This document shows, piece by piece, positions 52,837-61,114 of a stretch of DNA of 64,000 bases. The position numbers and the translations under genes are program-made. The notes beneath the pieces are model-generated. The model did no database searches and had not been told where the DNA came from. It saw only the letters and a program-made list of their open reading frames with translations. Within the stretch, counting starts at the first letter, position 1; the number at the start of each line of letters is the position of its first letter. Origin of the DNA: Motiliproteus sp036961355 (GTDB lineage: Bacteria; Pseudomonadota; Gammaproteobacteria; Pseudomonadales; Balneatricaceae); contig JBALVL010000012.1 in assembly GCA_036961355.1 (NCBI GenBank), forward strand, positions 1 to 64,000, given 5' to 3'.

Positions 52837-53264
52837 TCGCATCGCTAATCTAATAGGACGTTGAGCTGGCTAGGTGCCATCTAGTCGATCCGTTTCAATA
52901 CACAACCAGCTGTTCTTTAACGGTAACTAAGGCAGTCTGACGCACCACGCTAGATTTTTTTTGCTGGATTTTTGGCGTGACCGCCTCACGGGTGTACAGC
53001 GGGATTGGACGGCAGACGCCCGAGAGTTGAACAGAAAAGATTATGGATTGAGGTTGTCGATGTTAAGCCTGGAAAGAGATGGCTCCTCGAGCAGGACTCA
53101 AGTCGTATCACCAGTTACTTAACTGAGTTTTAGTCTGAAAGTGGAGGTGCGGTAGCCCGTATAAGTGCTTTCATGACTGGATCTCTCATGACTTCCCCGT
53201 ACGACGCATCAGCGCAAACAACCTATGAGGCGTGCAGCAGAGCGCCGAATCTGGCGCCATGAAT
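52837..53264. other. 428-bp region between gntK and acoR
   Basis: These bases lie between two convergent genes. They hold a run of eight Ts at 52955-52962 with only a weak stem before it, and a small inverted repeat CGTGA-ccgcc-TCACG near 52976-52990. No gene was seen. Confidence 0.4.
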
Positions 53265-55250
53265 TCATCGTGGGCAGAGGTATTCGTCATCGGGCAGCTG
53301 CAGCGCATGCTGCTTAATTTTACGGTGCATGGTTGATCTGCTGATTCCCATCGCTTTTGCGGCCCGGGTGACGACCCAGCGATGTTCGACCAGAGCTTGC
53401 AGAATAAGCTCTTTTTCCGAGGTGGCTGGTGTCGTGCCAAGGGGCAGATTGTGGGGCAGGGAGGCAACACGCGACGGCACCGGAGGGTGGTCGTCGAATA
53501 TGCTGGACTGGGCTCGGAGCTCTTCGGGGAGGTCGTCGATTCCGATCTGTTCGCCGTCGCACAGGCACAGGGCTAACTGGAGTACGTTTTTCAGTTGTCG
53601 GATGTTGCCGGGCCAGTGGTAGCTCAGCAGTAGATTCTGCGCCGGTGGCGCTAAGGTGATTGACCTCTCTAGGCCCTCTTCATGACAGATCAGATCGATC
53701 AGTTTACTGAACAGAGCCAGCTTATCCTGTCGGTCGCGTAGAGCGGGCAGAGGGATGTCGACACCGCTAATGCGATAGTAGAGGTCTTCGCGGAATTTTC
53801 CCTGAGCCACATAATCTTTCAGGTTACGGTGAGTGGCACAGATAACATGCAGATCAATCTTGACCGGTTTTACCTGGCCAAGAGGAGTGATCTCGCGTTC
53901 TGCCAGCACCCGCAGCAGTCGAGCTTGCAGTTCGAGTGGCATATCTCCGATCTCATCGAGAAACAGAGTGCCTCCTTCGCTGGCCTGAATCTTACCGGTT
54001 TTGCCGCCCTTCAGACCGCCGGTGAAGGTGCCAGAGCCGTATCCGAAGAGTTCGCTTTCGATCAATGATTCGGGAATGGCGGCGCAGTTCAGGGTGACGA
54101 AGGGTTTGTCACACCGGGCGCTGCTTTGGTGAATGGCCTGTGCCCAGACCTCTTTGCCGGTGCCCGTTTCTCCCCGCAACAGGATGCTGATATCGTGATT
54201 CAGTACGCGGTGGCAAATAAGTGCTTTTTGCTGCAGTGCTTCCTCCGAGCCCGCCACCTGTAGCAGCGGTGAATCGGCAATCTCCCGTAGGCAGGCTGTT
54301 TTGCTCTGGCTGGCGGGGGGATCAACCCTGACTGGTTGTGACTGCGGCGCTTGGTAGGTCAGGCAAAGTGGTGCCGACAGCTTGTTACCCGTTATCAGGA
54401 CGGGGTTACAGCCTGCAGCCACTACGCGCTCCAGTGTTTCGCCAGTCAGCTCCTCGAGGGATTGATTGACGATCTGGGTGCGTTGTTGCAGCCCCAACAA
54501 CATCAAGGCCGCGCTGGTGGCTGCGCTGATACGACCGCCACCATCAACAGCAAGCAGGCCGGTAAAGCCATTGCCAAAGGTGGGGCTAGCGGCGGATATC
54601 GCTACCAGATAAAGCTCGGCGTAGGCTCTTCTGAACAGCACCGCTTCAATCTGATCTGCGGTCTCACATACCAGATGCAGTGCCAACCCCTGTGCCAATT
54701 TTCGGCCCTGCGCAAAAGTCGATACATCGATAGTGCCGAACGGTGTTCCGTCTGGGGCAATCAACGGTGCGGCGGAACAGCTAAAGCGTTTGAGCGACTC
54801 GCCGAAATGCTCATCGGCGTAAACGGTTAGTGCCCGTCCCGTTTCCAGGCAAGTGCCGACGCCATTGGTGCCGATTACGGACTCGGTCCAAACAGACCCA
54901 TGCTGCAATCCTTTCGAAGCGAGGTCGCGAACTACGCTGGAATCGAAATGGCTCTGTACCACGATCCCATTGGCGTCGGTAACCAAGATGCAGTAGCCCG
55001 CATCTTTAGCGACCACTCGCAGGTGATCAAAGATAGGTGACGTATGAATCAGAAATTCATCGAGGGGTTCTTTGCATCTTTTCACCTCGAATTCACTGAG
55101 GCGCGGGGGGGTGGTAGATCGATTGGGGTCTAAATGGTATTGATCCTGGCAGCGCTGCCACGAACTCTGAATGGATGATTCTCGGCATGGATTACCGGCC
55201 GCAAAGGTATTAGGCGGGGGCGGTCGCGGGGTGCCGTAAGGCTTAGCCAT
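53265..55250 (-). CDS. acoR: AcoR-like sigma-54-dependent activator
   Basis: This encodes 661 aa. The N-terminal part (about 60-200) is GAF-like (YCILVTDANGIVVQSHFDS, GTNGVGTCLETGRALTVYADEHF), as in AcoR. The AAA+ domain has Walker A GETGTGKE (360-367), Walker B TLFLDEIG (428-435) and the sigma-54 contact loop at 407-412, read as GTFTGG instead of GAFTGA. The C-terminal Fis HTH reads AAKAMGISRSTMHRKIKQH. It diverges from the VOC gene, and matching paired operators lie before VOC and acoA. Confidence 0.92.
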   Translation of the reverse strand: MAKPYGTPRPPPPNTFAAGNPCRESSIQSSWQRCQDQYHLDPNRSTTPPRLSEFEVKRCKEPLDEFLIHTSPIFDHLRVVAKDAGYCILVTDANGIVVQSHFDSSVVRDLASKGLQHGSVWTESVIGTNGVGTCLETGRALTVYADEHFGESLKRFSCSAAPLIAPDGTPFGTIDVSTFAQGRKLAQGLALHLVCETADQIEAVLFRRAYAELYLVAISAASPTFGNGFTGLLAVDGGGRISAATSAALMLLGLQQRTQIVNQSLEELTGETLERVVAAGCNPVLITGNKLSAPLCLTYQAPQSQPVRVDPPASQSKTACLREIADSPLLQVAGSEEALQQKALICHRVLNHDISILLRGETGTGKEVWAQAIHQSSARCDKPFVTLNCAAIPESLIESELFGYGSGTFTGGLKGGKTGKIQASEGGTLFLDEIGDMPLELQARLLRVLAEREITPLGQVKPVKIDLHVICATHRNLKDYVAQGKFREDLYYRISGVDIPLPALRDRQDKLALFSKLIDLICHEEGLERSITLAPPAQNLLLSYHWPGNIRQLKNVLQLALCLCDGEQIGIDDLPEELRAQSSIFDDHPPVPSRVASLPHNLPLGTTPATSEKELILQALVEHRWVVTRAAKAMGISRSTMHRKIKQHALQLPDDEYLCPR

Positions 55251-55366
55251 CAGACTTTCTCCTCCCCGGACAACAAGCTGAACGGGGGTTTTGTAATTAT
55301 TATAATAACCCCATTAAACAGGATAGTTCGTACACATAGCAAGCGGCGGGCGTAACGGCACTCCGG

Positions 55367-55383
55367 TGCGACACACCGTCGCA
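55367..55383. promoter_or_regulatory. AcoR-type upstream site 1 (VOC promoter)
   Basis: TGCGACACACCGTCGCA has perfect 6-bp arms (TGCGAC/GTCGCA) with a 5-bp centre. It is the same motif as the palindrome upstream of acoA. It lies about 250 bp before the VOC start codon. Confidence 0.7.
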
Positions 55384-55390
55384 GCGTGGT

Positions 55391-55407
55391 TGAGTCAGAC
55401 TGTCGCA
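55391..55407. promoter_or_regulatory. AcoR-type upstream site 2 (VOC promoter)
   Basis: TGAGTC-agact-GTCGCA matches the consensus arms at 10 of 12 positions. It begins 24 bp after the start of site 1, two helical turns, the same arrangement as at acoA. Confidence 0.5.
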
Positions 55408-55534
55408 GTCTTGTGTTTTTAGGCGGACATGGCCATCCAACAGGTCACCGATCACGGTATTTCAATTCACCCTGCCCACGTAGAAATCTGGTTTATTAGC
55501 CTCCGTTGACTTTATCCGCGACTCATTCTACGAG

Positions 55535-55551
55535 TTGGCGCAGTTCTTGAT
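55535..55551 (+). promoter_or_regulatory. Possible sigma-54 promoter of the VOC gene
   Basis: TTGGCGCAGTTCTTGAT has GG and N10 spacing as required but carries GA instead of GC at -12. The distance of 128 bp to the last upstream site is suitable for an enhancer-bound activator. It is weaker than the acoA promoter. Confidence 0.4.
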
Positions 55552-55618
55552 AGGTGCCTTCTGTCGGTATCGACCTGGTGCCGGATACTCCAATAATAAA
55601 ATCTCGGAGATTCATATT

Positions 55619-56221
55619 ATGAGAAATAAACGAGGACATATTTTAGGCTCGACTCTGGTCGGCATAATCATGTCGCTGTTGGTGGCTTTGCCCAGTCAAG
55701 CCGGTATCCCAGGGATGCGTGGTTCTCAGCATTTAGGGTTTACCGTTCCAAACGCCCAGCAGGCGGTAGACTTCTTTGTCGATGTGATTGGCTGCGAGGC
55801 TTTTTACACGATAGGCCCCTTCGGCCCCTTCAACGACGACTGGATGACCGACAACCTCAATGTAAATAAAGATGCGGTGATCAAGGTTGCTCATCTGTTG
55901 CGTTGTGGTAACGGCCCGTCGCTGGAGATCTTCGAATATAGCTCGCCGGACCAGCAGACCGCACTGCCTAAAAACAGCGATATTGGTGGCCATCATCTGG
56001 GGTTCTATGTGGATGATATGACAGCCGCCGTGAAGTACCTCGAAGACAACGGTGTCAAGGTACTGGCCAAGCCGCATACCTTTACCGATACCGGCATGGA
56101 GGGACTGACTTGGGTCTATTTCATGGCACCTTGGGGGATGCAATTGGAGATCGTGAGCTACCCCTATGGCCAGGGATATGAGCGTACAACCGGTCGGCGC
56201 ATGTGGGATCCCCGCTACTGA
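55619..56221 (+). CDS. Secreted VOC (glyoxalase-fold) protein
   Basis: This encodes 200 aa from ATG at 55619 (CGGAGA site). A signal peptide (LGSTLVGIIMSLLVALPSQA) is unusual for this fold. Two VOC half-modules are seen: SQHLGFTVPNAQQAVDFFVDVIGCEAF and GGHHLGFYVDDMTAAVKYLEDNGVKVL. Potential metal ligands are His in QHLGF, Glu in LEIFEYSSP, His in HHLGF and Glu in MQLEIVSYP. This fits a periplasmic dioxygenase, isomerase or lyase. It is placed under AcoR-type control next to a HupE-like gene. Confidence 0.83.
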   Translation: MRNKRGHILGSTLVGIIMSLLVALPSQAGIPGMRGSQHLGFTVPNAQQAVDFFVDVIGCEAFYTIGPFGPFNDDWMTDNLNVNKDAVIKVAHLLRCGNGPSLEIFEYSSPDQQTALPKNSDIGGHHLGFYVDDMTAAVKYLEDNGVKVLAKPHTFTDTGMEGLTWVYFMAPWGMQLEIVSYPYGQGYERTTGRRMWDPRY

Positions 56222-56289
56222 TCTGCACAATCACCATCGATACGTGATGGGACTCCCCCCATCACGTTACTTAGCGGGGAGTCGATCTT

Positions 56290-57582
56290 ATGTTGGCACA
56301 CAGTTTATCTGGGACCGGTTCGTTAACGGATAACAAACTACTGAACGTCGTCTTTAGCCTCCTTATATGGGCAGCGGCGACCCAAGCCCAAGCCCACTTC
56401 ACCCATTTTGAACCGCGTATTATTCATGTGTCGCCGCAGCAAGGCGGTGTGCAGCTATTACTGCGGATGCCGTTACCGCTGCTATTGTTGGATGAAGACT
56501 GGCAGGGCGGCGACAGCGGTCAGGCTATCCCGTTTACACAGCGGGAGCGGGTAGGTGATCAATGGGTCTACCGGATTGATCCCGCCGACTTCGAACACCG
56601 CTTTGCAGAATTTGAACAACGGGTGTTGGCGGGATATACCCTGCATCGAGAAGGACAGCGACTCGAGGGCCTATCGTTGACCCATGTGCATATCTTCAAC
56701 AGCGACCAACGCAAACCGTTTAGTACATTGGCCACAGCCGAGGCAGCCTTTGGTGTCGATAAGGTGCAGGTAGATGCTGGCGTGATCGAGCTGTTCGACA
56801 GCGGTATCGACCTGCGGTTATTTATCCCGGCTATCTCACTGGCGGGTTCATTTACCATCGATAGTGATCTGGGCATCCGCCTGAACGCGATCGAGCGGCT
56901 AGCTAATATCCTCCAGGTGCATGATGGTCGCGGAGATTCTACGACCTTTAGTTCTATCGGTACGTTGCATACCACCTTTGCTGCGCAAGGGCATTCGATG
57001 GCATTCATCGGCCAGCTTAAAAGTGGCGTCATCCATATTCTGGCGGGGCTCGATCATGTGCTGTTTGTGCTATTGATCGCTCTGGCTTCGGCCAATTGGT
57101 TGCAGACGCTGCAACGGGCGACTGCGTTTACCCTCGGGCACTCCGTGACTCTAGCGTTAGGGATGATCGGTTACGTCCCGGTAGGAAACTGGTTTATCCC
57201 CCTGATCGAAACCCTGATTGCGCTTACTATTCTCTACGGAGGGATCATGTTGGCTTACAAGCAGCAGCACCGTTTTGGCCTGTTGACGATGCTGTTTGTG
57301 GGGCTGATTCACGGATTCGGATTTTCCATTGTATTAAGCGAACTGGTATCTCAAACGGGAGGGTTAAACGTACTTAGCCTGATTGCGTTCAACCTCGGTA
57401 TCGAGTTCGGCCAATTGGCAATCTATGCTGCCGTTGTGCTGTTGCTTTTGGCTTACCATCGCATGGCCTTCTTGCGGCATTTGGACTTGCCGGTATTCGT
57501 TTCGGCGGGTGCGGTACTGGTTTCCGCAAGCTGGATCTACGAGCGCGGCGGCCTGCTGTTGAGTGAGCTGCAATCCCTGTAG
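56290..57582 (+). CDS. HupE/UreJ-like membrane protein with N-terminal exported domain
   Basis: This encodes 430 aa with GGGGAG before ATG. A signal sequence ends TQAQA. An exported beta-rich domain of about 190 residues follows. After that come about six TM helices with the HupE pattern: GVIHILAGLDHVLFVLLIALA, FTLGHSVTLALGMIGYVPV, ETLIALTILYGGIML, GLIHGFGFSIVLSEL and AFNLGIEFGQLAIYAAV. HupE proteins are linked to metal transport. The intramembrane His and Asp residues (GLDHVL, LGHSVT, LIHGFGF) could bind a metal. It may supply metal to the VOC or dehydrogenase proteins. Confidence 0.8.
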   Translation: MLAHSLSGTGSLTDNKLLNVVFSLLIWAAATQAQAHFTHFEPRIIHVSPQQGGVQLLLRMPLPLLLLDEDWQGGDSGQAIPFTQRERVGDQWVYRIDPADFEHRFAEFEQRVLAGYTLHREGQRLEGLSLTHVHIFNSDQRKPFSTLATAEAAFGVDKVQVDAGVIELFDSGIDLRLFIPAISLAGSFTIDSDLGIRLNAIERLANILQVHDGRGDSTTFSSIGTLHTTFAAQGHSMAFIGQLKSGVIHILAGLDHVLFVLLIALASANWLQTLQRATAFTLGHSVTLALGMIGYVPVGNWFIPLIETLIALTILYGGIMLAYKQQHRFGLLTMLFVGLIHGFGFSIVLSELVSQTGGLNVLSLIAFNLGIEFGQLAIYAAVVLLLLAYHRMAFLRHLDLPVFVSAGAVLVSASWIYERGGLLLSELQSL

Positions 57583-57606
57583 CCCTGCGCCCACTGACAA
57601 TAACAC

Positions 57607-57680
57607 CCACAGCCCTCGCGGTAATATCGAATTCAGCCCCGCGGTAATGCCGAATAAGGGGGCTGTGGTGCTGTTTTCTA
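57607..57680 (+). terminator. Possible terminator of the VOC-HupE transcript
   Basis: CCACAGCCC (57607-57615) pairs with GGGCTGTGG (57660-57668), followed by TGCTGTTTTCT. The 44-nt loop is long for a typical terminator but can fold internally. It begins about 25 bp after the HupE stop. Confidence 0.4.
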
Positions 57681-57910
57681 GCTTCCACTTCTGCCCAACC
57701 CTCGTCGGTCAATGCTTGCTGTTATGTCGGTGCAAGCCGCGCGTGTTAGTGCCTGACACACCGCTTAACGTTTACCCCCTCTGTCTGTGCTCGCCTAAGT
57801 TGTTGGGCCTTTATTGCCGCTTGCCCAATGGCCTTCTTTTTTATGACGGATGCCACAGGAGGCAACGCTCAGTCCGCCCTTTTATCGCGTTGAGGGTGCG
57901 ACTGTCTCGC

Positions 57911-57927
57911 CGCGACACTCTGTTTCA
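57911..57927. promoter_or_regulatory. AcoR-type upstream site 3 (acoA promoter)
   Basis: CGCGAC-actct-GTTTCA matches the TGCGAC-N5-GTCGCA pattern at 9 of 12 arm positions. It begins 23 bp before the perfect site 4, on the same helix face. Confidence 0.45.
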
Positions 57928-57933
57928 GCGGGC

Positions 57934-57950
57934 TGCGACACAGTGTCGCA
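57934..57950. promoter_or_regulatory. AcoR-type upstream site 4 (acoA promoter), perfect palindrome
   Basis: TGCGACAC-A-GTGTCGCA is a perfect 8-bp-arm palindrome. It lies about 60 bp before the sigma-54 promoter, a normal distance for an activator, and matches the site before the VOC gene. Confidence 0.75.
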
Positions 57951-58010
57951 TGAGCTATTGATCTGTCGATTAAATATATACAAACTCTTTAATATCAATT
58001 ATTTGGGTTG

Positions 58011-58027
58011 TTGGCACGGGGGTTGCT
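58011..58027 (+). promoter_or_regulatory. Sigma-54 (-24/-12) promoter of the aco operon
   Basis: TTGGCACGGGGGTTGCT fits the consensus TGGCAC-N5-TTGC with GG and GC exactly 10 bp apart. It lies about 75 bp before the acoA start codon, downstream of the paired activator sites. Confidence 0.88.
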
Positions 58028-58103
58028 ATATCCAATTAGAAGTTGGTGATTACGCCCTTGGATTGGACAGGTATCTATAAATAAAATAAGAGGATTAGTT
58101 TTC

Positions 58104-59090
58104 ATGAAACCCAGCAAAGAGCAAAAAGTGTGGATGTACGAGCATATGCTTGTCAGTCGTTATTACGAAGAGGCCATCGAAAAGATCTACATGGAGGGTA
58201 AATCGCCCGCCTTCAATATGGCAGACGGTCCGATACCGGGAGAGATGCATCTCTCCAATGGGCAGGAGCCGTGTGCGGTCGGCGTCTGCGCCCACCTGAC
58301 GGCGGAGGATATCGTGACCTCAACCCACCGTCCTCACCATGTAGCCATCGCCAAGGGAGTGGACCTCGACAAGATGACCGCCGAGATCTTTGGCAAGCAG
58401 ACTGGCCTTAGTGGGGGCCGCGGCGGCCATATGCATATCTTCGATGCCAATGTGAACTTCTCCTGCTCCGGCATTATCGCGCAGGGGTTGGGGCCAGCGG
58501 CCGGTGCGGCCTTGTCGCGGCAGCTGCAGAACAAGCCCGGCGTGGCTGTAGCTTTCCTAGGTGAAGGGGCTGCCAACCAGGGGGCATTTCACGAAGCGCT
58601 CAATCTCGCCTCGGTGTGGAAGTTGCCAGTGGTGTTCGTGATCGAGGACAACGGCTGGGGTATTTCTGTCTCCAAGAAGGACTCCACTGCAATCGAGAGC
58701 AATGCGCGGCGAGCGGCAGCCTACGGCATGCCCGGACACCGCGTGGCCAACAACGACCCCATCGCTGTCTTTGCGGCAGCCGGTGAGGCGATTGCTCGTG
58801 CCCGTGCTGGTGACGGCCCGTCCCTGTTGGAGATCGAAACCTCCCGTCTGGCAGGACACTTTATGGGTGACGCTGAGGGTTACCGACCCGAGGGCGAAAA
58901 AGATGCTCTGTTCGCCAAGGATCCGATCCCCGCGATGCGCGAATTACTGGCGGCTGAAGAGGGCTGGAGCGAAGACGATGACGCGAAGATGACCGCCAAG
59001 GCGCATCAGCGGGTAGATAAGGCTATCCAGTTTGCCCGCGATAGCGCGTACCCAGAGCCTGCTGAAGCGCTCGAAAAGGTGTTCGTCTGA
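58104..59090 (+). CDS. acoA: Thiamine-dependent E1 alpha subunit (acetoin dehydrogenase type)
   Basis: This encodes 328 aa. Features are SNGQEPCAVGVCAHL, TSTHRPHHVAIAKGVDLDKMTAEIFGKQTGLSGGRGGHMHIFD, and the thiamine diphosphate motif GEGAANQGAFHEALNLASVWKLP..FVIEDNGWGIS (about 153-187). The pattern is closest in memory to acetoin dehydrogenase alpha (AcoA), although pyruvate- or branched-chain-type activity cannot be excluded. It is the first gene after the sigma-54 promoter. It cleaves the substrate and passes the acyl-type unit to the lipoyl domain. Confidence 0.9.
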   Translation: MKPSKEQKVWMYEHMLVSRYYEEAIEKIYMEGKSPAFNMADGPIPGEMHLSNGQEPCAVGVCAHLTAEDIVTSTHRPHHVAIAKGVDLDKMTAEIFGKQTGLSGGRGGHMHIFDANVNFSCSGIIAQGLGPAAGAALSRQLQNKPGVAVAFLGEGAANQGAFHEALNLASVWKLPVVFVIEDNGWGISVSKKDSTAIESNARRAAAYGMPGHRVANNDPIAVFAAAGEAIARARAGDGPSLLEIETSRLAGHFMGDAEGYRPEGEKDALFAKDPIPAMRELLAAEEGWSEDDDAKMTAKAHQRVDKAIQFARDSAYPEPAEALEKVFV

Positions 59091-59149
59091 GACGATAACA
59101 ATCGATTCCTTATTTCGTTTCCTGTGTCGGGATCAATGGAGAATTAACA

Positions 59150-60169
59150 ATGAGTGACGTAAAACAAAAAGAACGCAAGCTGACGATTGCCCGCGCTATG
59201 GCCGAGGCTGTGTCGCAAGAGATGCGCATCGATGAGCGGGTCTTCGTGATGGGAGAGGATATCGGTCCTTTGGGCGGCGTATTTGGTAATACTCGCGGCC
59301 TGTTCGAAGAGTTTGGTGCCAGTCGTGTGCGTGATACGCCGATTTCGGAAACCGCCTTTATTGGTGCTGCCGTAGGTGCGGCGGCTGATGGTATGCGGCC
59401 GGTCGTTGAATTGATGTTCGTGGATTTCTTTGGCGTCTGCATGGACGCAATCTATAACCTGGCGGCCAAAAACAGCTACTTCTCTGGCGGGCATATCCCA
59501 GCACCGATGGTACTGATGACCTCCACTGGCGGCGGCTACAGCGATGCCGGGCAACACTCCCAGTGTCTGCACGGCACCTTTGCCCATTTGCCGGGAATGA
59601 AGGTGGTCGCCCCCTCCAATGCTTACGATGCCAAGGGGCTGATGATCGCCGCCATACGGGATCAAAACCCAGTCATCTTTATGTTCCATAAGGCGCTGCA
59701 AGGTATGGGTTGGCTCGGTACTGAACAGGGTGCCATCAACCATGTGCCCGAAGAGAGTTACTGCGTTGAAATCGGCAAGGCCAAGGTGGTTCGTGAGGGT
59801 TCCGATGTCACTATCGTCGGCATCACCTCCGGTGTTCATCACGGCCTCAAGGCCGCCGATCAACTTGCCGAGCAGGGCGTCAGCGCCGAAGTGCTGGATC
59901 TTCGCTCGCTGGTGCCGCTGGACCGTGAAAGCGTGCTGCGTTCGGTAGAAAAAACCGGTCGCCTGATCGTGGTCGATGAAGATTATCAAAGCTATGGCAT
60001 GAGCGGCGAGATCATCGCCACGGTTGCTGAGAGTGGCCTACCGCTGCATGCCGCACCTCAGCGTGTGGCCTATCCGGATATCCCGATTCCATTCTCTCGC
60101 CCGATGGAGCAATGGGCGCTGCCCAACGCTGCCAAAATTGTTCAAGCCTATCAACAGATGAAGGGGTAG
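59150..60169 (+). CDS. acoB: Thiamine-dependent E1 beta subunit (acetoin dehydrogenase type)
   Basis: This encodes 339 aa. The E1 beta pattern includes TIARAMAEAVSQEMRIDERVFVMGEDIGPLGGVFGNTRGLFEEFG, RVRDTPISETAFIGAAVGAAADGMRPVVELMFVDFFGVCMDAIYN, GGGYSDAGQHSQCLHGTFAHLPGMKVVAPSNAYDAKGL and DLRSLVPLDRESVLRSVEKTGRLIVVDED. It forms the heterotetramer with the alpha subunit. It lies 59 bp after acoA and 3 bp before the lipoyl gene. Confidence 0.92.
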   Translation: MSDVKQKERKLTIARAMAEAVSQEMRIDERVFVMGEDIGPLGGVFGNTRGLFEEFGASRVRDTPISETAFIGAAVGAAADGMRPVVELMFVDFFGVCMDAIYNLAAKNSYFSGGHIPAPMVLMTSTGGGYSDAGQHSQCLHGTFAHLPGMKVVAPSNAYDAKGLMIAAIRDQNPVIFMFHKALQGMGWLGTEQGAINHVPEESYCVEIGKAKVVREGSDVTIVGITSGVHHGLKAADQLAEQGVSAEVLDLRSLVPLDRESVLRSVEKTGRLIVVDEDYQSYGMSGEIIATVAESGLPLHAAPQRVAYPDIPIPFSRPMEQWALPNAAKIVQAYQQMKG

Positions 60170-60172
60170 CAG

Positions 60173-60406
60173 ATGAGTACCGATATTGTGATTGCACTGG
60201 ATCTTTGGGAAGAGGATGAGGACGCGGTGATCACCACCTGGTTGGCCAGCGATGGGGGCTTGGTCGAAGAGGGGGATGCGGTGGCAGAGGTGATGGTGCA
60301 GAAAGCGCAGCACGAAATACTCGCCTCTGCCTCGGGTACCTTGGCAATCGTCAAAGATGCCGATGAAACGGTCAGCAAAGGTGACCTTATTGGGCGCATC
60401 AGCTAA
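60173..60406 (+). CDS. Free-standing lipoyl carrier protein
   Basis: This encodes 77 aa, one lipoyl/biotinyl domain: LWEEDEDAVITTWLASDGGLVEEGDAVAEVMVQKAQHEILASASGTLAIVKDADETVSKGDLIGRI. The modified lysine is Lys44 (MVQKAQ). There is no linker or further domain, and the next gene encodes the catalytic half. It is strongly acidic. It presumably carries the lipoyl arm between E1, E2 and E3. Confidence 0.9.
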   Translation: MSTDIVIALDLWEEDEDAVITTWLASDGGLVEEGDAVAEVMVQKAQHEILASASGTLAIVKDADETVSKGDLIGRIS

Positions 60407-60427
60407 CCCCCAGCAGCGGAGTACTTT

Positions 60428-61111
60428 ATGAACATGATTGAAACACAGGATCAGGCTATTCCCCTGAAGGGGATGCGGGGCATGATCGCCGACAACATGC
60501 GTCGGAGTTTGGATGAGGCGGCGCAGCTCAGCCTCCATGCCGACTGCGACGTGACCGCGTTGTTGGACCACAAGGGCCAGTTAGCCGCGCAGGAGATCAA
60601 TGTCTCGGTGGAGGACCTGTTGTGCGAATACATCGTCAAGGCGCTGCAACGGCATCCGGCGCTGAACGGCCGAGTCGAGGATAGGAATGTGCACCTCAGT
60701 CAGTCGATCCACCTCAGCGTAGCGATCGCTCTACCCGGCAATCTGCTGGTTGCTCCCACCATATTTAACGCGGACGAGTGCACATTATTGGAGCGTTCCG
60801 AGGCGCGTAAGGAGCTGATTAAGCGCGCCAAGGTAGGCAAGTTGAGTGTGGCCGAAATGACCAAAGGGACCTTTACGGTCAGCAACCTAGGCTTGTCCCG
60901 GGTGCGTTATTTCACCCCGATTATCAATATCCCCCAGATTGCGATTATCGGCATCGGTCAGACCGTTAAGCGCCCCTGTGTCATGGCGGATGACAGTGTC
61001 GTAGTGCGGTCAATGATGGGGCTGTCGCTGACCTTCGACCACCGTGCGGTAGATGGCGGACCAGCGGCGGATTTCCTGAGTACGCTGTGCGAGTTGATCG
61101 AGCAGGTATAG
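60428..61111 (+). CDS. Free-standing E2 acyltransferase catalytic domain
   Basis: This encodes 227 aa, only the 2-oxoacid dehydrogenase acyltransferase fold: IPLKGMRGMIADNMRRSLDEAAQLSLHADCDVT at the start, GTFTVSNLG (147-155) and the active site FDHRAVDGGPAADFL (His205, Asp209). Lipoyl and peripheral subunit-binding domains are absent. It would transfer the acyl group to CoA. It lies 21 bp after the lipoyl gene and ends 3 bp before the lipoate-ligase-like gene. Confidence 0.9.
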   Translation: MNMIETQDQAIPLKGMRGMIADNMRRSLDEAAQLSLHADCDVTALLDHKGQLAAQEINVSVEDLLCEYIVKALQRHPALNGRVEDRNVHLSQSIHLSVAIALPGNLLVAPTIFNADECTLLERSEARKELIKRAKVGKLSVAEMTKGTFTVSNLGLSRVRYFTPIINIPQIAIIGIGQTVKRPCVMADDSVVVRSMMGLSLTFDHRAVDGGPAADFLSTLCELIEQV

Positions 61112-61114
61112 GCG

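Larger units (their letters stand above)
55251..55618. other. Divergent control region of acoR and VOC genes
   Basis: These 368 bp carry two TGCGAC-N5-GTCGCA-type sites and a possible -24/-12 promoter before the VOC gene. A weak ATG-less frame reaches back to 55535, but the real start is at 55619. No other gene. Confidence 0.5.
57583..58103. other. 521-bp control region upstream of acoA
   Basis: The left end carries a long inverted repeat after the HupE gene (57607-57668) with two copies of GCGGTAAT..CGAAT inside. The middle carries AcoR-type sites (57911-57950) and the right end the sigma-54 promoter (58011-58027). No gene. Confidence 0.5.

Noticed and set aside
59144..59989. 281-codon antisense frame across acoB
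   Set aside because: Shadow of a GC-rich sense gene with strong E1 beta motifs.
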